The notes under the pieces are model-generated. The model had not been told where the DNA came from, ran no database searches, and saw nothing but the letters and a program-made list of their open reading frames with translations. A DNA stretch of 64,000 bases from Pseudoalteromonas carrageenovora IAM 12662 (lineage in GTDB: Bacteria > Pseudomonadota > Gammaproteobacteria > Enterobacterales > Alteromonadaceae), in the NCBI RefSeq assembly GCF_900239935.1, contig NZ_LT965929.1:411001-475000 (forward strand), given 5' to 3'. Each line of letters begins with the position of its first letter. Position 1 is the first letter of the stretch. The position numbers were made by a program, and so were the translations under genes. Positions 43,715 through 51,577 of the stretch are shown piece after piece.

Positions 43715-44772
43715 GGAGAGCAGCCAAACCAACGTTTAACATTTGCACTTAGTGTTGCTTGCTCTTGGTAGCCTAAAAGTTCTGAAATAGTCGAGATAGA
43801 ATATTGGTTTTGTGTTAAATAATGCTCGGCTAAAGCACACCGCGTGGCGTCTTTGAGTTTTACAAAGCTTGTACTGTGTTTGCTAAGCTCTCTGTGTAGT
43901 GTACGAGGGTGCATACCCAGCGCAGCTGAAATGGTTTGATTAGAGCATTGATAAATAGGTAGCATAGGTCTAATTAGTGCGCTTACTTGGGCGGGTAATG
44001 AGCGATTATGTTCTCCTCGTGTGGCTAAAAAACTAAGTGCTGCCTGTGTTTTGTTATGTTCATGCTGGTTAAGTTTAAGTGCTAAATCGTTTTTATTAAT
44101 AACAATACCCGCACTATTTCGATGTTCTATAACAGTGCAGCCAAAATGAGTTTTATAAGCGCGGGTATTTGCTGCTATTTTTTGTGGTAAAAACACGTTT
44201 AGAGGTTTGCACTGGTTATTGCTCAGCTTTTTAATAATAGCCACTGCCAAGCCAATGGTTAGTTCAATCACCTGGTTAATTTGAGGTAATGGTTTTAGAT
44301 TTATCTCAAATGATAAGAGTAAATTTTTATCATTTTCTAAAGAATGCGTGGTTAAGCTCACTGCAGGGCTATGTAAGTGTAAGTATTTTATCACCCAGTT
44401 AAGTGCTTCGCCTAAATTAGTGCCACTTTTTGCCGCAATAGCAATGTGCCCCAAAATATCAAAATTTTGTTTATTCGCTAATTTAAGCCCAAAGCATGGG
44501 CAGTTAAACGTATGGCTACAATACTCTAATAAAAAAGCATAAGTACGATAGGGTAAATATTGATCTTCAAGATTGGTAAAATCTACTTCCACATTGCACG
44601 TTTTCATAACACGTAGAGCATTCCCGCCTAGCTCTTCTATAAGCGCATTAATACCTTGTAACGATGTGGCTCTAATTAAATTGCTCAAAACATTGCCAAT
44701 AGTGAAGTGAGTAGTGATGTCTAAAAATATCAAGTTTTGAAGGTTTTTTCTATGCACTATAGTGTTAATCAC
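43672..44772 (-). CDS. AraC-family regulator with C-terminus supplied by a repeat element
   Basis: A 366-residue frame. The N-terminal ligand domain is of the Arabinose_bd type found in GMC- or hydroxyproline-associated regulators (RATSLQGINALIEELGGN, FGLKLANKQNFDILGHIAIAAKSG). The C-terminal HTH is IYQCSNQTISAALGMHPRTLHREL... ISTISELLGYQEQATLSANVKRWFGCSP. From the proline on, the last 13 residues (RACRTLWIEICSI) and the stop are encoded by the terminal repeat of the adjacent element. The start is uncertain: the GTG at 44772 leaves only 29 bp to the divergent gene, while a TTG near 44688 (before SNLIRATSLQG) is an alternative. It probably controls the GMC oxidoreductase. Confidence 0.82.
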   Translation of the reverse strand: MINTIVHRKNLQNLIFLDITTHFTIGNVLSNLIRATSLQGINALIEELGGNALRVMKTCNVEVDFTNLEDQYLPYRTYAFLLEYCSHTFNCPCFGLKLANKQNFDILGHIAIAAKSGTNLGEALNWVIKYLHLHSPAVSLTTHSLENDKNLLLSFEINLKPLPQINQVIELTIGLAVAIIKKLSNNQCKPLNVFLPQKIAANTRAYKTHFGCTVIEHRNSAGIVINKNDLALKLNQHEHNKTQAALSFLATRGEHNRSLPAQVSALIRPMLPIYQCSNQTISAALGMHPRTLHRELSKHSTSFVKLKDATRCALAEHYLTQNQYSISTISELLGYQEQATLSANVKRWFGCSPRACRTLWIEICSI

Positions 44773-44801
44773 TCTTAAATTAGCTTTAGTAAGGCCTTAA
44801 T

Positions 44802-46415
44802 ATGAACAATCAATCTTTTGATTATATAGTAATTGGCGCTGGTAGCGCGGGTTGTGTGCTAGCTGCTCGTTTATCAGAAGATAAAAATGTAAGTGTGTGC
44901 CTTATTGAATCCGGTGGCAGCGATAAAAGTGCATTTGTGCAAATGCCGGCGGGAATAGCAGCAAGCGTGCCGTATGGCATAAATAGCTGGCATTACAACA
45001 CGGTGCCACAAAAAGAGCTTAATAATCGCTGTGGTTTTGTGCCGCGTGGTAAAGTGCTTGGTGGCTCAAGCTCTACTAATGCGATGGTGTACATTAGAGG
45101 GAATAAATATGACTACGATAATTGGGCGCATCTTGGTAATGAAGGGTGGGACTTTAACAGTTTATTACCGTACTTTATTAAATCTGAAAATAACAAAACC
45201 TTTATAGATAATAACTTACATGGCACTAATGGCCCTTTGCATGTTCAAGAGCTTAATAATCCGAGTGTTATAAACCAATGCTTTTTAAATGCATGTGTTG
45301 AACAAGGCGTAAATTTGAATGACGATATAAATGGAGAAAAACAGCTTGGTGCGCGTCTTTCACAAGTTACCCAACATAATGGTGAGCGCTGCAGCCTAGC
45401 TAAGGCGTATTTAACTCCTAATTTAAATAGAACTAACTTAACAGTACTTACAAATTGCCACGTTAATAAAATAAATATTAAAGAAAAAACAGCGCAAGGG
45501 GTAGAACTTGTTAAAAACAATAAAGTAACTAGTTTAATCGCAAATAAAGACGTTATTTTGAGTGCGGGTGCTATTAACTCTCCGCAGGTATTAATGCTTT
45601 CAGGTATTGGCCCTAAAGCACATTTAACAGCACACAATATTAAAGTAGAGCACGCTCTAGAGGGCGTAGGTGCTAATTTACAAGATCACTTAACCGTAGT
45701 GCCGCTTTATAAATCAAAAACAAGTAAAGGTACGTTTGGTATTAGCCCCCTGGGCATTGCAAGTATTTTTAAAGGCTACGTTAACTGGTTTAGTAAGCGA
45801 AAAGGGCGATTAACCACTAACTTTGCAGAGTCGCATGCCTTTATTAAATTATTTGAAGACTCAAAATAGGCAGATGTACAGCTTGAGTTTGTTATAGGGC
45901 TTGTGGATGATCATAGCCGTAAGCTACATGTAGGCCATGGTTATAGTATTCATAGCAGTATTATGCGCCCAAAAAGCCGTGGAAGTATTACGCTTAAAAA
46001 TAGCGACCCGCGCAGTGCCCCCCTTATTGATCCTAACTATTTAAGCCACCCGGATGATTTAAAAATTATGCTAGCAGGACTTAAAAAGACGCTTAGCATA
46101 ATGCAAAGCCCTGCTTTTGATAAAATACGCGGTAAAATGGTGTATCCACTTGATATTAATAACGATGAGCAACTTATAGAGTTTATCAGGCAAACGGCCG
46201 ATACCGAGTATCATCCTGTAGGGACTTGTAAAATGGGGCAAGATGAAATGGCAGTCGTGAATACCAATTTACAGGTACATGGTGTGAGTAAGTTACGCGT
46301 AGTTGATGCGTCTATTATGCCTACAATAATTACCGGCAACACGAATGCACCGGTAATAGCGATTGCCGAAAAAGCATCAGATTTAATTAAACAAAGTCAT
46401 AAATCAGGGCTGTGA
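44802..46415 (+). pseudogene. GMC-family oxidoreductase (choline dehydrogenase/AlkJ-like), interrupted by an in-frame TAG
   Basis: One frame of 537 codons broken by TAG at 45867-45869 (codon 356), reading FEDSK-stop-ADVQLEFV. No shift occurs. The N-terminal FAD-binding motif is VIGAGSAGCVLAARLSED, with RGKVLGGSSSTNAMVYIRG and SAGAINSPQVLMLSGIGP, the two family signatures. After the stop lie the C-terminal substrate domain and the active-site region DTEYHPVGTCKMG (catalytic His) and TGNTNAPVIAIAEKA (Asn). Both halves are well conserved, so the break is recent, or read through. The start has AAGG upstream. Enzymes of this family oxidise alcohols to aldehydes. The divergent AraC gene is its likely regulator. 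Confidence 0.88.
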
Positions 46416-47234
46416 ATGTGTGCTATAAAACTGAGTAAGCCAAGCTTGCCAATCGCTTTCTAGGCGAAGCATTTGCTGATGTTTTTTAGCATTTAAATGC
46501 TTTGTTTCATCCTCAAGCGCTATATATGGACCAACACGACACAGCGAGCAATGATTAGGTGTTAAGTAGGTAGGTTTTGAAAGATATGGGCTTAATTCAC
46601 AGACCAACTCAGGACTTGTTTTAGGGCTAAACACGTAGGTAATACCACTGGTATCTTTTACGTGTTTATCACGGTCTACGTTTCTAATTTTATAGCCTTC
46701 AAAGTGGCTAATATCAAATGGCATTTGGCCTAAATATTCAGCCTGTAAGCCTTTGTTTAAAGTGCCTTCAATATTCCACTCTCTGTAGGGCTTTACATCT
46801 TTAGAGGTAATATAACAAAGCATGGGGCCGTTAGGGTTTAGCGCAAATTCGTTAGCGTACTTAATAAATTGATGAAGCAAAGCACGGTTAAGTACGTTCA
46901 TGCTTGATTGGCGGGTATTGCTTTCATAGGCTTCGCGGCCAACAAATGCAGGTATAAGCGGAAACTGAAATATAACCACATCAAAGCTGTGCTGGTTTTG
47001 ACCTAGTGCTTGCCAACAGACAGGATTTGTTACATCAAAACTATTAAGTACATCTACGTTATGTGCTTTTAGGGGGCTTAGCGCATTATTTTCGTATTTT
47101 TGCTCAATAGTGGCTGCACTATCATAAGTTGAAGCCACTAATTTTGAAGGTTTTATGTGAGTATACAGGGCATTTGAAAACGATAAATCGCCATCACCTA
47201 CGGTAAGTATTCGCCAATCAGCATTTAAATACAT
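46404..47234 (-). CDS. DUF2431/BMT5-like methyltransferase with C-terminal C2H2 zinc finger
   Basis: A 276-residue protein. The N-terminal part begins RILTVGDGDLSFSNAL (8-23), the S-adenosylmethionine motif of the DUF2431 family known from yeast Bmt5, a 25S rRNA uridine methyltransferase. It continues with LVASTYDS (32-39), NVDVLNSFDVTNP (59-71) and FDVVIFQFPLIP (84-95), the counterpart of the eukaryotic D-x-I-x-F-N-F-P. At the C-terminus Cys229, Cys232, His246 and His252 form a C-x2-C-x13-H-x5-H finger (CSLCRVGPYIAL... HLNAKKHQQML), like U1/matrin-type fingers that bind RNA. It lies 3 bp after a small membrane protein gene and its end overlaps the GMC gene by 12 bp. The target is unknown, probably an RNA. 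Confidence 0.8.
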   Translation of the reverse strand: MYLNADWRILTVGDGDLSFSNALYTHIKPSKLVASTYDSAATIEQKYENNALSPLKAHNVDVLNSFDVTNPVCWQALGQNQHSFDVVIFQFPLIPAFVGREAYESNTRQSSMNVLNRALLHQFIKYANEFALNPNGPMLCYITSKDVKPYREWNIEGTLNKGLQAEYLGQMPFDISHFEGYKIRNVDRDKHVKDTSGITYVFSPKTSPELVCELSPYLSKPTYLTPNHCSLCRVGPYIALEDETKHLNAKKHQQMLRLESDWQAWLTQFYSTHSQP

Positions 47235-47237
47235 AAA

Positions 47238-47636
47238 TTAAGCGGACTTACTCGGTGTTTGCTCATCATTACTGGCAATGTTTTGAGAGTGAGCTGCGTG
47301 TAAACGATGAAATGCAAGGCGGGTTTTAAGCCCTTCAATGGCTATTTGTTTTAAAATTAAATTAAAGGTAATTAAAATAGCAAACACTATATGAATAGGG
47401 CCATGAGAAAACCCAGCTTCTGGGTTGTAAAGTGTTAAGCCAAATAGCATGAATAGTACAACTAAAAATATTTCAATTAGTTGGTTTGAATAAAAGCTTA
47501 AACGGCCTTCATTTTTGTGATCTTTTTTAATGCTTATAGCGCAAAAAAATGGAATAACTTTAATTTTAAACGCAGCGTTTTTTTCTACGTAGTTTTCGCC
47601 AAGTTCATTTAGTTGTTGGCGTAATGTATCAATCAT
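47238..47636 (-). CDS. small two-helix membrane protein
   Basis: A 132-residue protein. The N-terminal ~45 residues are cytosolic and charged, followed by two hydrophobic segments (LIEIFLVVLFMLFGLTLY and IHIVFAILITFNLILKQIAI). The tail (RLHAAHSQNIASNDEQTPSKSA) is polar. It is three bases upstream of the methyltransferase, so they form an operon. The start ATG follows GAGGA. I do not recognise the family. Confidence 0.7.
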   Translation of the reverse strand: MIDTLRQQLNELGENYVEKNAAFKIKVIPFFCAISIKKDHKNEGRLSFYSNQLIEIFLVVLFMLFGLTLYNPEAGFSHGPIHIVFAILITFNLILKQIAIEGLKTRLAFHRLHAAHSQNIASNDEQTPSKSA

Positions 47637-47703
47637 GGTGCGTCCTCAAATATCAGTGCGCGGATGTTACACCATTACGCTCGTTAGGTTAAGTAGCTCG
47701 AGG

Positions 47704-48123
47704 TTATTTAGGGTAAAGGCTCATACCTATGGTAAGTATGTGGCACACAAACACGACAGAGGTAAGCACAAATCGCATTTTTTGATAATCTTTATGGTAG
47801 GTTTTCCATTGCGCTGTGGCTTTTTCAAATATAAGTACCAACCAAAAACAGGCTCCTAACCAGGCAAGTGCCCACTCAACAGGCAGAAAAGATAAAAATG
47901 GCACCGGGATTACAGGTAAAACTGCTTTTATCGCATCGCTATAGCTTTGCATTCCAGCGCGCCATAAATTACCAGCCATAAAGGCAAGTATGGCAATGCT
48001 ATAAAAAGTAAAAAACTCTAAGTTTACACTGTTACTTCCAAACACAAGCGGCCATGCTACGCAGCCTAAAAATGGCAATAACCCTAAATAGCCAAGTTGA
48101 ATGTGATTAATAAATTTTTCCAT
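47704..48123 (-). CDS. DUF3429 membrane protein
   Basis: A 139-residue protein with about four helices. The segments YSIAILAFMAGNLWRAG and VEWALAWLGACFWLVLIFEK resemble the DUF3429 signature (ILSF-GG-xW). Function unknown. It lies 67 bp upstream of the two-helix membrane protein and may belong to the same transcript. Confidence 0.75.
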   Translation of the reverse strand: MEKFINHIQLGYLGLLPFLGCVAWPLVFGSNSVNLEFFTFYSIAILAFMAGNLWRAGMQSYSDAIKAVLPVIPVPFLSFLPVEWALAWLGACFWLVLIFEKATAQWKTYHKDYQKMRFVLTSVVFVCHILTIGMSLYPK

Positions 48124-48248
48124 TGCTGCATGCCTTATGTATAAGTGTTTTTAAGCTCGGTTATTGTAGCAGTATTCTTAAAAGATAAATAAATTAACCA
48201 CTAATAAATCAGTTACGAAAAATGCTTATGAATAGTTTAATCTTAAAA

Positions 48249-48276
48249 ATCGATTGTTTTAATCTAAACAATCAAT
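48249..48276 (+). promoter_or_regulatory. inverted repeat upstream of ahpC, candidate OxyR site
   Basis: ATCGATTGTTT and AAACAATCAAT form a 28-bp near-perfect inverted repeat (one mismatch, 6-bp spacer TAATCT), about 112 bp before the ahpC start. OxyR commonly controls ahpCF and binds a long dyad of this size. The sequence does not fit the E. coli consensus closely, so another regulator is possible. The 265-bp gap holds no gene. Confidence 0.45.
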
Positions 48277-48388
48277 TTTATTTAATTTGTCGATGGGCTT
48301 ATTGTATTAATCAAGCCAACGCGAAAGGCCACACATTTTGGCTGCGTTGAGTAACTTAAAAACACTTTAAATACAAATGAGGAATACT

Positions 48389-48958
48389 ATGAGCACTTCA
48401 TTAATCAACACAAAAATTCAACCTTTCAACACAACTGCATACCACAATGGTGATTTTGTAGAAGTATCTGAAAAAGATGTACTTGGTAAGTGGTCAATCT
48501 TCTTCTTTTACCCAGCAGATTTCACATTTGTATGTCCTACAGAGCTAGGCGACCTTGCAGATTACTACGCACAGCTTCAAGAAATGGGCGTAGAAGTTTA
48601 CTCAGTATCAACTGATACTCACTTCACTCATAAAGCATGGCACGATACGTCAGACACAATTGGTAAAATTACTTACCCAATGATTGGCGACCCAACTGGC
48701 CGTATTACTCGCAGCTTCGGTGTAATGATTGAAGAAGAAGGCCTAGCACTTCGTGGTACTTTTGTAATGAACCCTGAGGGCGAAATCAAAGTAATCGAAA
48801 CTCACGATTTAGGTATTGGCCGTAGCGCTAAAGAGTTAGTACGTAAAGTACAAGCTGCACAATACATTGCAACTCACGACGGTGAAGTTTGTCCTGCATC
48901 TTGGCAGCCAGGTGAAGACACACTTGCTCCTTCACTAGACCTAGTTGGTAAAATCTAA
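48389..48958 (+). CDS. ahpC: alkyl hydroperoxide reductase subunit C (2-Cys peroxiredoxin)
   Basis: The 189-residue protein carries the peroxidatic Cys49 in DFTFVCPTE and resolving Cys168 in VCPASW, the AhpC hallmarks. It reduces H2O2, organic peroxides and peroxynitrite, and is re-reduced by AhpF. The start is the ATG at 48389, because the in-frame ATG 12 bp earlier is part of the AUGAGGAAU ribosome-site stretch. Length equals that of E. coli AhpC (187). Codon choice is more biased than that of neighbours, as expected for an abundant protein. Confidence 0.95.
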   Translation: MSTSLINTKIQPFNTTAYHNGDFVEVSEKDVLGKWSIFFFYPADFTFVCPTELGDLADYYAQLQEMGVEVYSVSTDTHFTHKAWHDTSDTIGKITYPMIGDPTGRITRSFGVMIEEEGLALRGTFVMNPEGEIKVIETHDLGIGRSAKELVRKVQAAQYIATHDGEVCPASWQPGEDTLAPSLDLVGKI

Positions 48959-48978
48959 GTATAGATTATCCCTACTAT

Positions 48979-49077
48979 AAGGGCAGGCAACTGCCCTTAA
49001 ACCAATAAATATTCGTTTATTGGTGCCTCCTATCTCAATTTGATAATTAAGCACATGCGTTTATTGGCATGGGAGGC
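48979..49077 (+). promoter_or_regulatory. series of hairpins between ahpC and ahpF
   Basis: AAGGGCAG/CTGCCCTT (48979-48998), ACCAATAAA/TTTATTGGT (49001-49024) and GCCTCC/GGAGGC (49025-49030 with 49072-49077) can form in turn. CGTTTATTGG occurs twice (49014-49023, 49058-49067). No strong T-run follows any of them, so they look like processing or attenuation structures that lower ahpF relative to ahpC rather than full terminators. Confidence 0.5.
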
Positions 49078-49111
49078 TTGCTGTTTAAATTTTCCTAAAA
49101 AGGGTTAAGCC

Positions 49112-50695
49112 ATGTTAGATAACAACATTAAAAATCAATTAAAAAGCCATTTTGAATCGCTTACTCAACCTGTTGAGCTGCTTATTGCCTTGGATGACAG
49201 CAAAAAATCAGCAGAAGTAGAAAGCTTAGCAAACGACTTAGCATCATTAAGCGATAAGTTTACGGTAGTTAACAACCCAGATACCAGCGCACGACGCCCG
49301 TCTATGGTTGTACATTCACCGGTTAAAAATACCCACATTACGTTTGCAGGCGTACCGATGGGACACGAATTTACAAGTTTAGTGTTGGCGCTTTTACATA
49401 CTGGCGGACATGCAAGTAAAGCAAAAAGCGAAGACATTGAACAAATACAATCACTTGATCAAGAACTTATTTTTGAAATTTACATTAGCTTGAGTTGCCA
49501 AACGTGCCCACAAGTAGTGCAGGCGCTAAATACAATGGCCGCGACTAATAGCAAAATTAAAGCAACAATGATTGACGGCGCACTATTTCAAGAGGAAGTA
49601 GAAGAGCGCAACATTTTAGCAGTACCGGCTGTTTATTTAAATGGCGAACCATTTAGCCAAGGTGCATTAAGCCTAACTGACATATTAAACAAAGTAGATA
49701 GTAAAGGTGCAGCACGCCAAGCTGCAGCACTTAGCGAAAAAGACGAATTTGACGTATTAGTAGTAGGTGGCGGACCTGCCGGTGCATCAGCTTCAATTTA
49801 TTCTGCACGTAAAGGGTTAAATACCGGCATTGTTGCAGAGCGATTTGGTGGGCAAGTTGCTGATACATTAGCCATTGAAAACTTTATATCGGTTAAAGCC
49901 ACTGAAGGTCCTAAGCTTGTTGCACAGCTTGAAGAGCATGTGAAAGAGTACGATGTTGATGTAATGCATAACCAACGTGCTGCAGGGCTTGAACGCGTAA
50001 ATAACAAATACGAAATTACGCTTGAAAACGGGGCTACTTTAAAAGCTAAATCACTTGTTTTAGCAACAGGTGCACGCTGGCGCGAAATGAACGTACCCGG
50101 TGAGCAAGAGTACCGCGGACACGGTGTCGCATACTGCCCGCATTGTGACGGCCCTTTATTTAAAGGTAAGCCTGTAGCTGTAATTGGTGGTGGTAACTCT
50201 GGTATTGAAGCTGCAATCGATTTAGCAAACATTGTTGAGCATGTAACAGTACTTGAGTTTGCAGATACATTACGCGCCGATGAAGTACTTATTCGTAAAG
50301 CAAACAGCTTAAATAATATTACTATTATTAAAAACGCCCAAACTACAGAAGTACTTGGCGATGGTAAAAAGGTTACAGGGCTTACTTACACAGACCGAGT
50401 AACAGGTGATAGTAAGGCACTTACTTTAGCGGGTATTTTTGTTCAAATAGGCTTAATTCCTAACACTGAGTGGTTAAAAATTAGTGACTTGGAGTTAAGT
50501 AAATTTGGTGAAATATTAATTGATGCAAAAGGTGCTACGTCATTACCAGGTGTTTATGGCGCAGGTGATGCAACAAATATCCCATTTAAGCAAATTATTA
50601 TTGCCATGGGCAGCGGCGCAACAGCGAGCCTAGGTGCTTTTGATTACTTAATTCGCAACAGCGAAGAAAGCGAGCAAGACAAAACAGCTGCTTAA
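49112..50695 (+). CDS. ahpF: alkyl hydroperoxide reductase subunit F
   Basis: A 527-residue flavoprotein (E. coli 521). The N-terminal double-thioredoxin-fold domain has the disulfide C129-x2-C132 in [10 protein letters not shown] thioredoxin reductase-like part follows: FAD motif [21 protein letters not shown], a CPHC redox disulfide in [13 protein letters not shown]-binding [16 protein letters not shown] and [15 protein letters not shown]. It transfers electrons from NADH to AhpC. The gene follows ahpC by 153 bp. Ribosome site AAGGG. Confidence 0.95.
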   Translation: MLDNNIKNQLKSHFESLTQPVELLIALDDSKKSAEVESLANDLASLSDKFTVVNNPDTSARRPSMVVHSPVKNTHITFAGVPMGHEFTSLVLALLHTGGHASKAKSEDIEQIQSLDQELIFEIYISLSCQTCPQVVQALNTMAATNSKIKATMIDGALFQEEVEERNILAVPAVYLNGEPFSQGALSLTDILNKVDSKGAARQAAALSEKDEFDVLVVGGGPAGASASIYSARKGLNTGIVAERFGGQVADTLAIENFISVKATEGPKLVAQLEEHVKEYDVDVMHNQRAAGLERVNNKYEITLENGATLKAKSLVLATGARWREMNVPGEQEYRGHGVAYCPHCDGPLFKGKPVAVIGGGNSGIEAAIDLANIVEHVTVLEFADTLRADEVLIRKANSLNNITIIKNAQTTEVLGDGKKVTGLTYTDRVTGDSKALTLAGIFVQIGLIPNTEWLKISDLELSKFGEILIDAKGATSLPGVYGAGDATNIPFKQIIIAMGSGATASLGAFDYLIRNSEESEQDKTAA

Positions 50696-50752
50696 ACTGT
50701 AAAACCTCTCTTGATATAACAGCAAGGTACACCCAAAGCTGTTTGTTAACCC

Positions 50753-50781
50753 AAGCCGCCCTCTCCAAAGGCGGCTTTTTT
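50753..50781 (+). terminator. intrinsic terminator after ahpF
   Basis: Stem AAGCCGCC / GGCGGCTT with a 9-base loop and six T. It lies about 60 bp after the stop codon. Confidence 0.88.
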
Positions 50782-50795
50782 ACGACTTTGAGAAC

Positions 50796-51251
50796 TTAGT
50801 GAGGTATTCGTTCTTCAAGCCAAACTCTAAGGCTTTTAGGATCTTTAATGAAAGGTATCCTAACCCAGCTTCCATAAGCATATAAGTGGATTGTAGAATA
50901 ACCAAAAATACGGCCTAAAAATGTTGTTACTTGTTCAACATTTTCGACGCTTTTGAAGCCTAGCTTGTCTTCTCTTTTTGTTAGTATTCCACTAAATACG
51001 GTTATCGAGTTGTCTTTTGCAATAACATTTATGAAAACTGCTTCCAGAATTTTATGAGAATCTTTTAGGACATAAATTGCAGGTAAGACGACTAAGCTTA
51101 GTAGAACATCATTTTTGAACTGCTCACCTATTAATTCTTGCCCTATAAATGAGAAAATTAGATAGACTAACCCTAGACCAAGAATTCGAGTACAAATTTC
51201 TCCAAATGCTTCGATGGAACGCCAGAAATTAGCAATTTTAATTGTTGGCAA
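50796..51251 (-). CDS. bacterial PH-domain (bPH2/DUF304) membrane protein
   Basis: A 151-residue protein. Two hydrophobic segments (ILGLGLVYLIFSFIGQEL and VLLSLVVLPAIYVL) precede a PH-like domain: ITVFSGILTKREDKLGFKSVENVEQVTTFLGRIFGYSTIHLYAYGS in positions ~84-129, typical of the membrane-flanked domain DUF304. The start is a TTG with GAGG five bases upstream; no ATG is available. It lies 43 bp after the small membrane protein. Function unknown. Confidence 0.75.
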   Translation of the reverse strand: MPTIKIANFWRSIEAFGEICTRILGLGLVYLIFSFIGQELIGEQFKNDVLLSLVVLPAIYVLKDSHKILEAVFINVIAKDNSITVFSGILTKREDKLGFKSVENVEQVTTFLGRIFGYSTIHLYAYGSWVRIPFIKDPKSLRVWLEERIPH

Positions 51252-51294
51252 AATACCTCTGTTCTATAAAGTTTTAATAAGCCGCTATAAATTA

Positions 51295-51546
51295 TTAATC
51301 ACAGCCGCCAGAATCTCCACCGCAATCATTATTAGAGTGTGAGTTATTGCTAGAATAAATTGAAGAGTCACTGCTTGTGTAAGTTGAAGAGCCACGTGAT
51401 GCTTTACCACTGATAAACGTAACTAATAGCAATACGCCTGATACAATAACGACCGTTATTGATGAACTCCATTGCTCAGTAGAAATGCCTTTAAATATGG
51501 CTAAACACAATACAGTAAAGAGTAATGTTCTTATTATATTTTTCAT
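51295..51546 (-). CDS. small membrane protein with Ser/Asn-rich Cys-Gly tail
   Basis: An 83-residue protein with two hydrophobic segments (TLLFTVLCLAIFKGIS and ITVVIVSGVLLLVTFISG), then a low-complexity tail of Ser, Thr and Asn ending CGGDSGGCD. Tails with Cys-Gly repeats are known in small membrane proteins such as the DUF4159- or TPM-type surface proteins, but I cannot assign it. The ribosome site GGGAT is clear. Probably co-transcribed with the PH-domain gene. Confidence 0.65.
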   Translation of the reverse strand: MKNIIRTLLFTVLCLAIFKGISTEQWSSSITVVIVSGVLLLVTFISGKASRGSSTYTSSDSSIYSSNNSHSNNDCGGDSGGCD

Positions 51547-51577
51547 TTTATATCCCTATTTAATCAATCAGATAATT

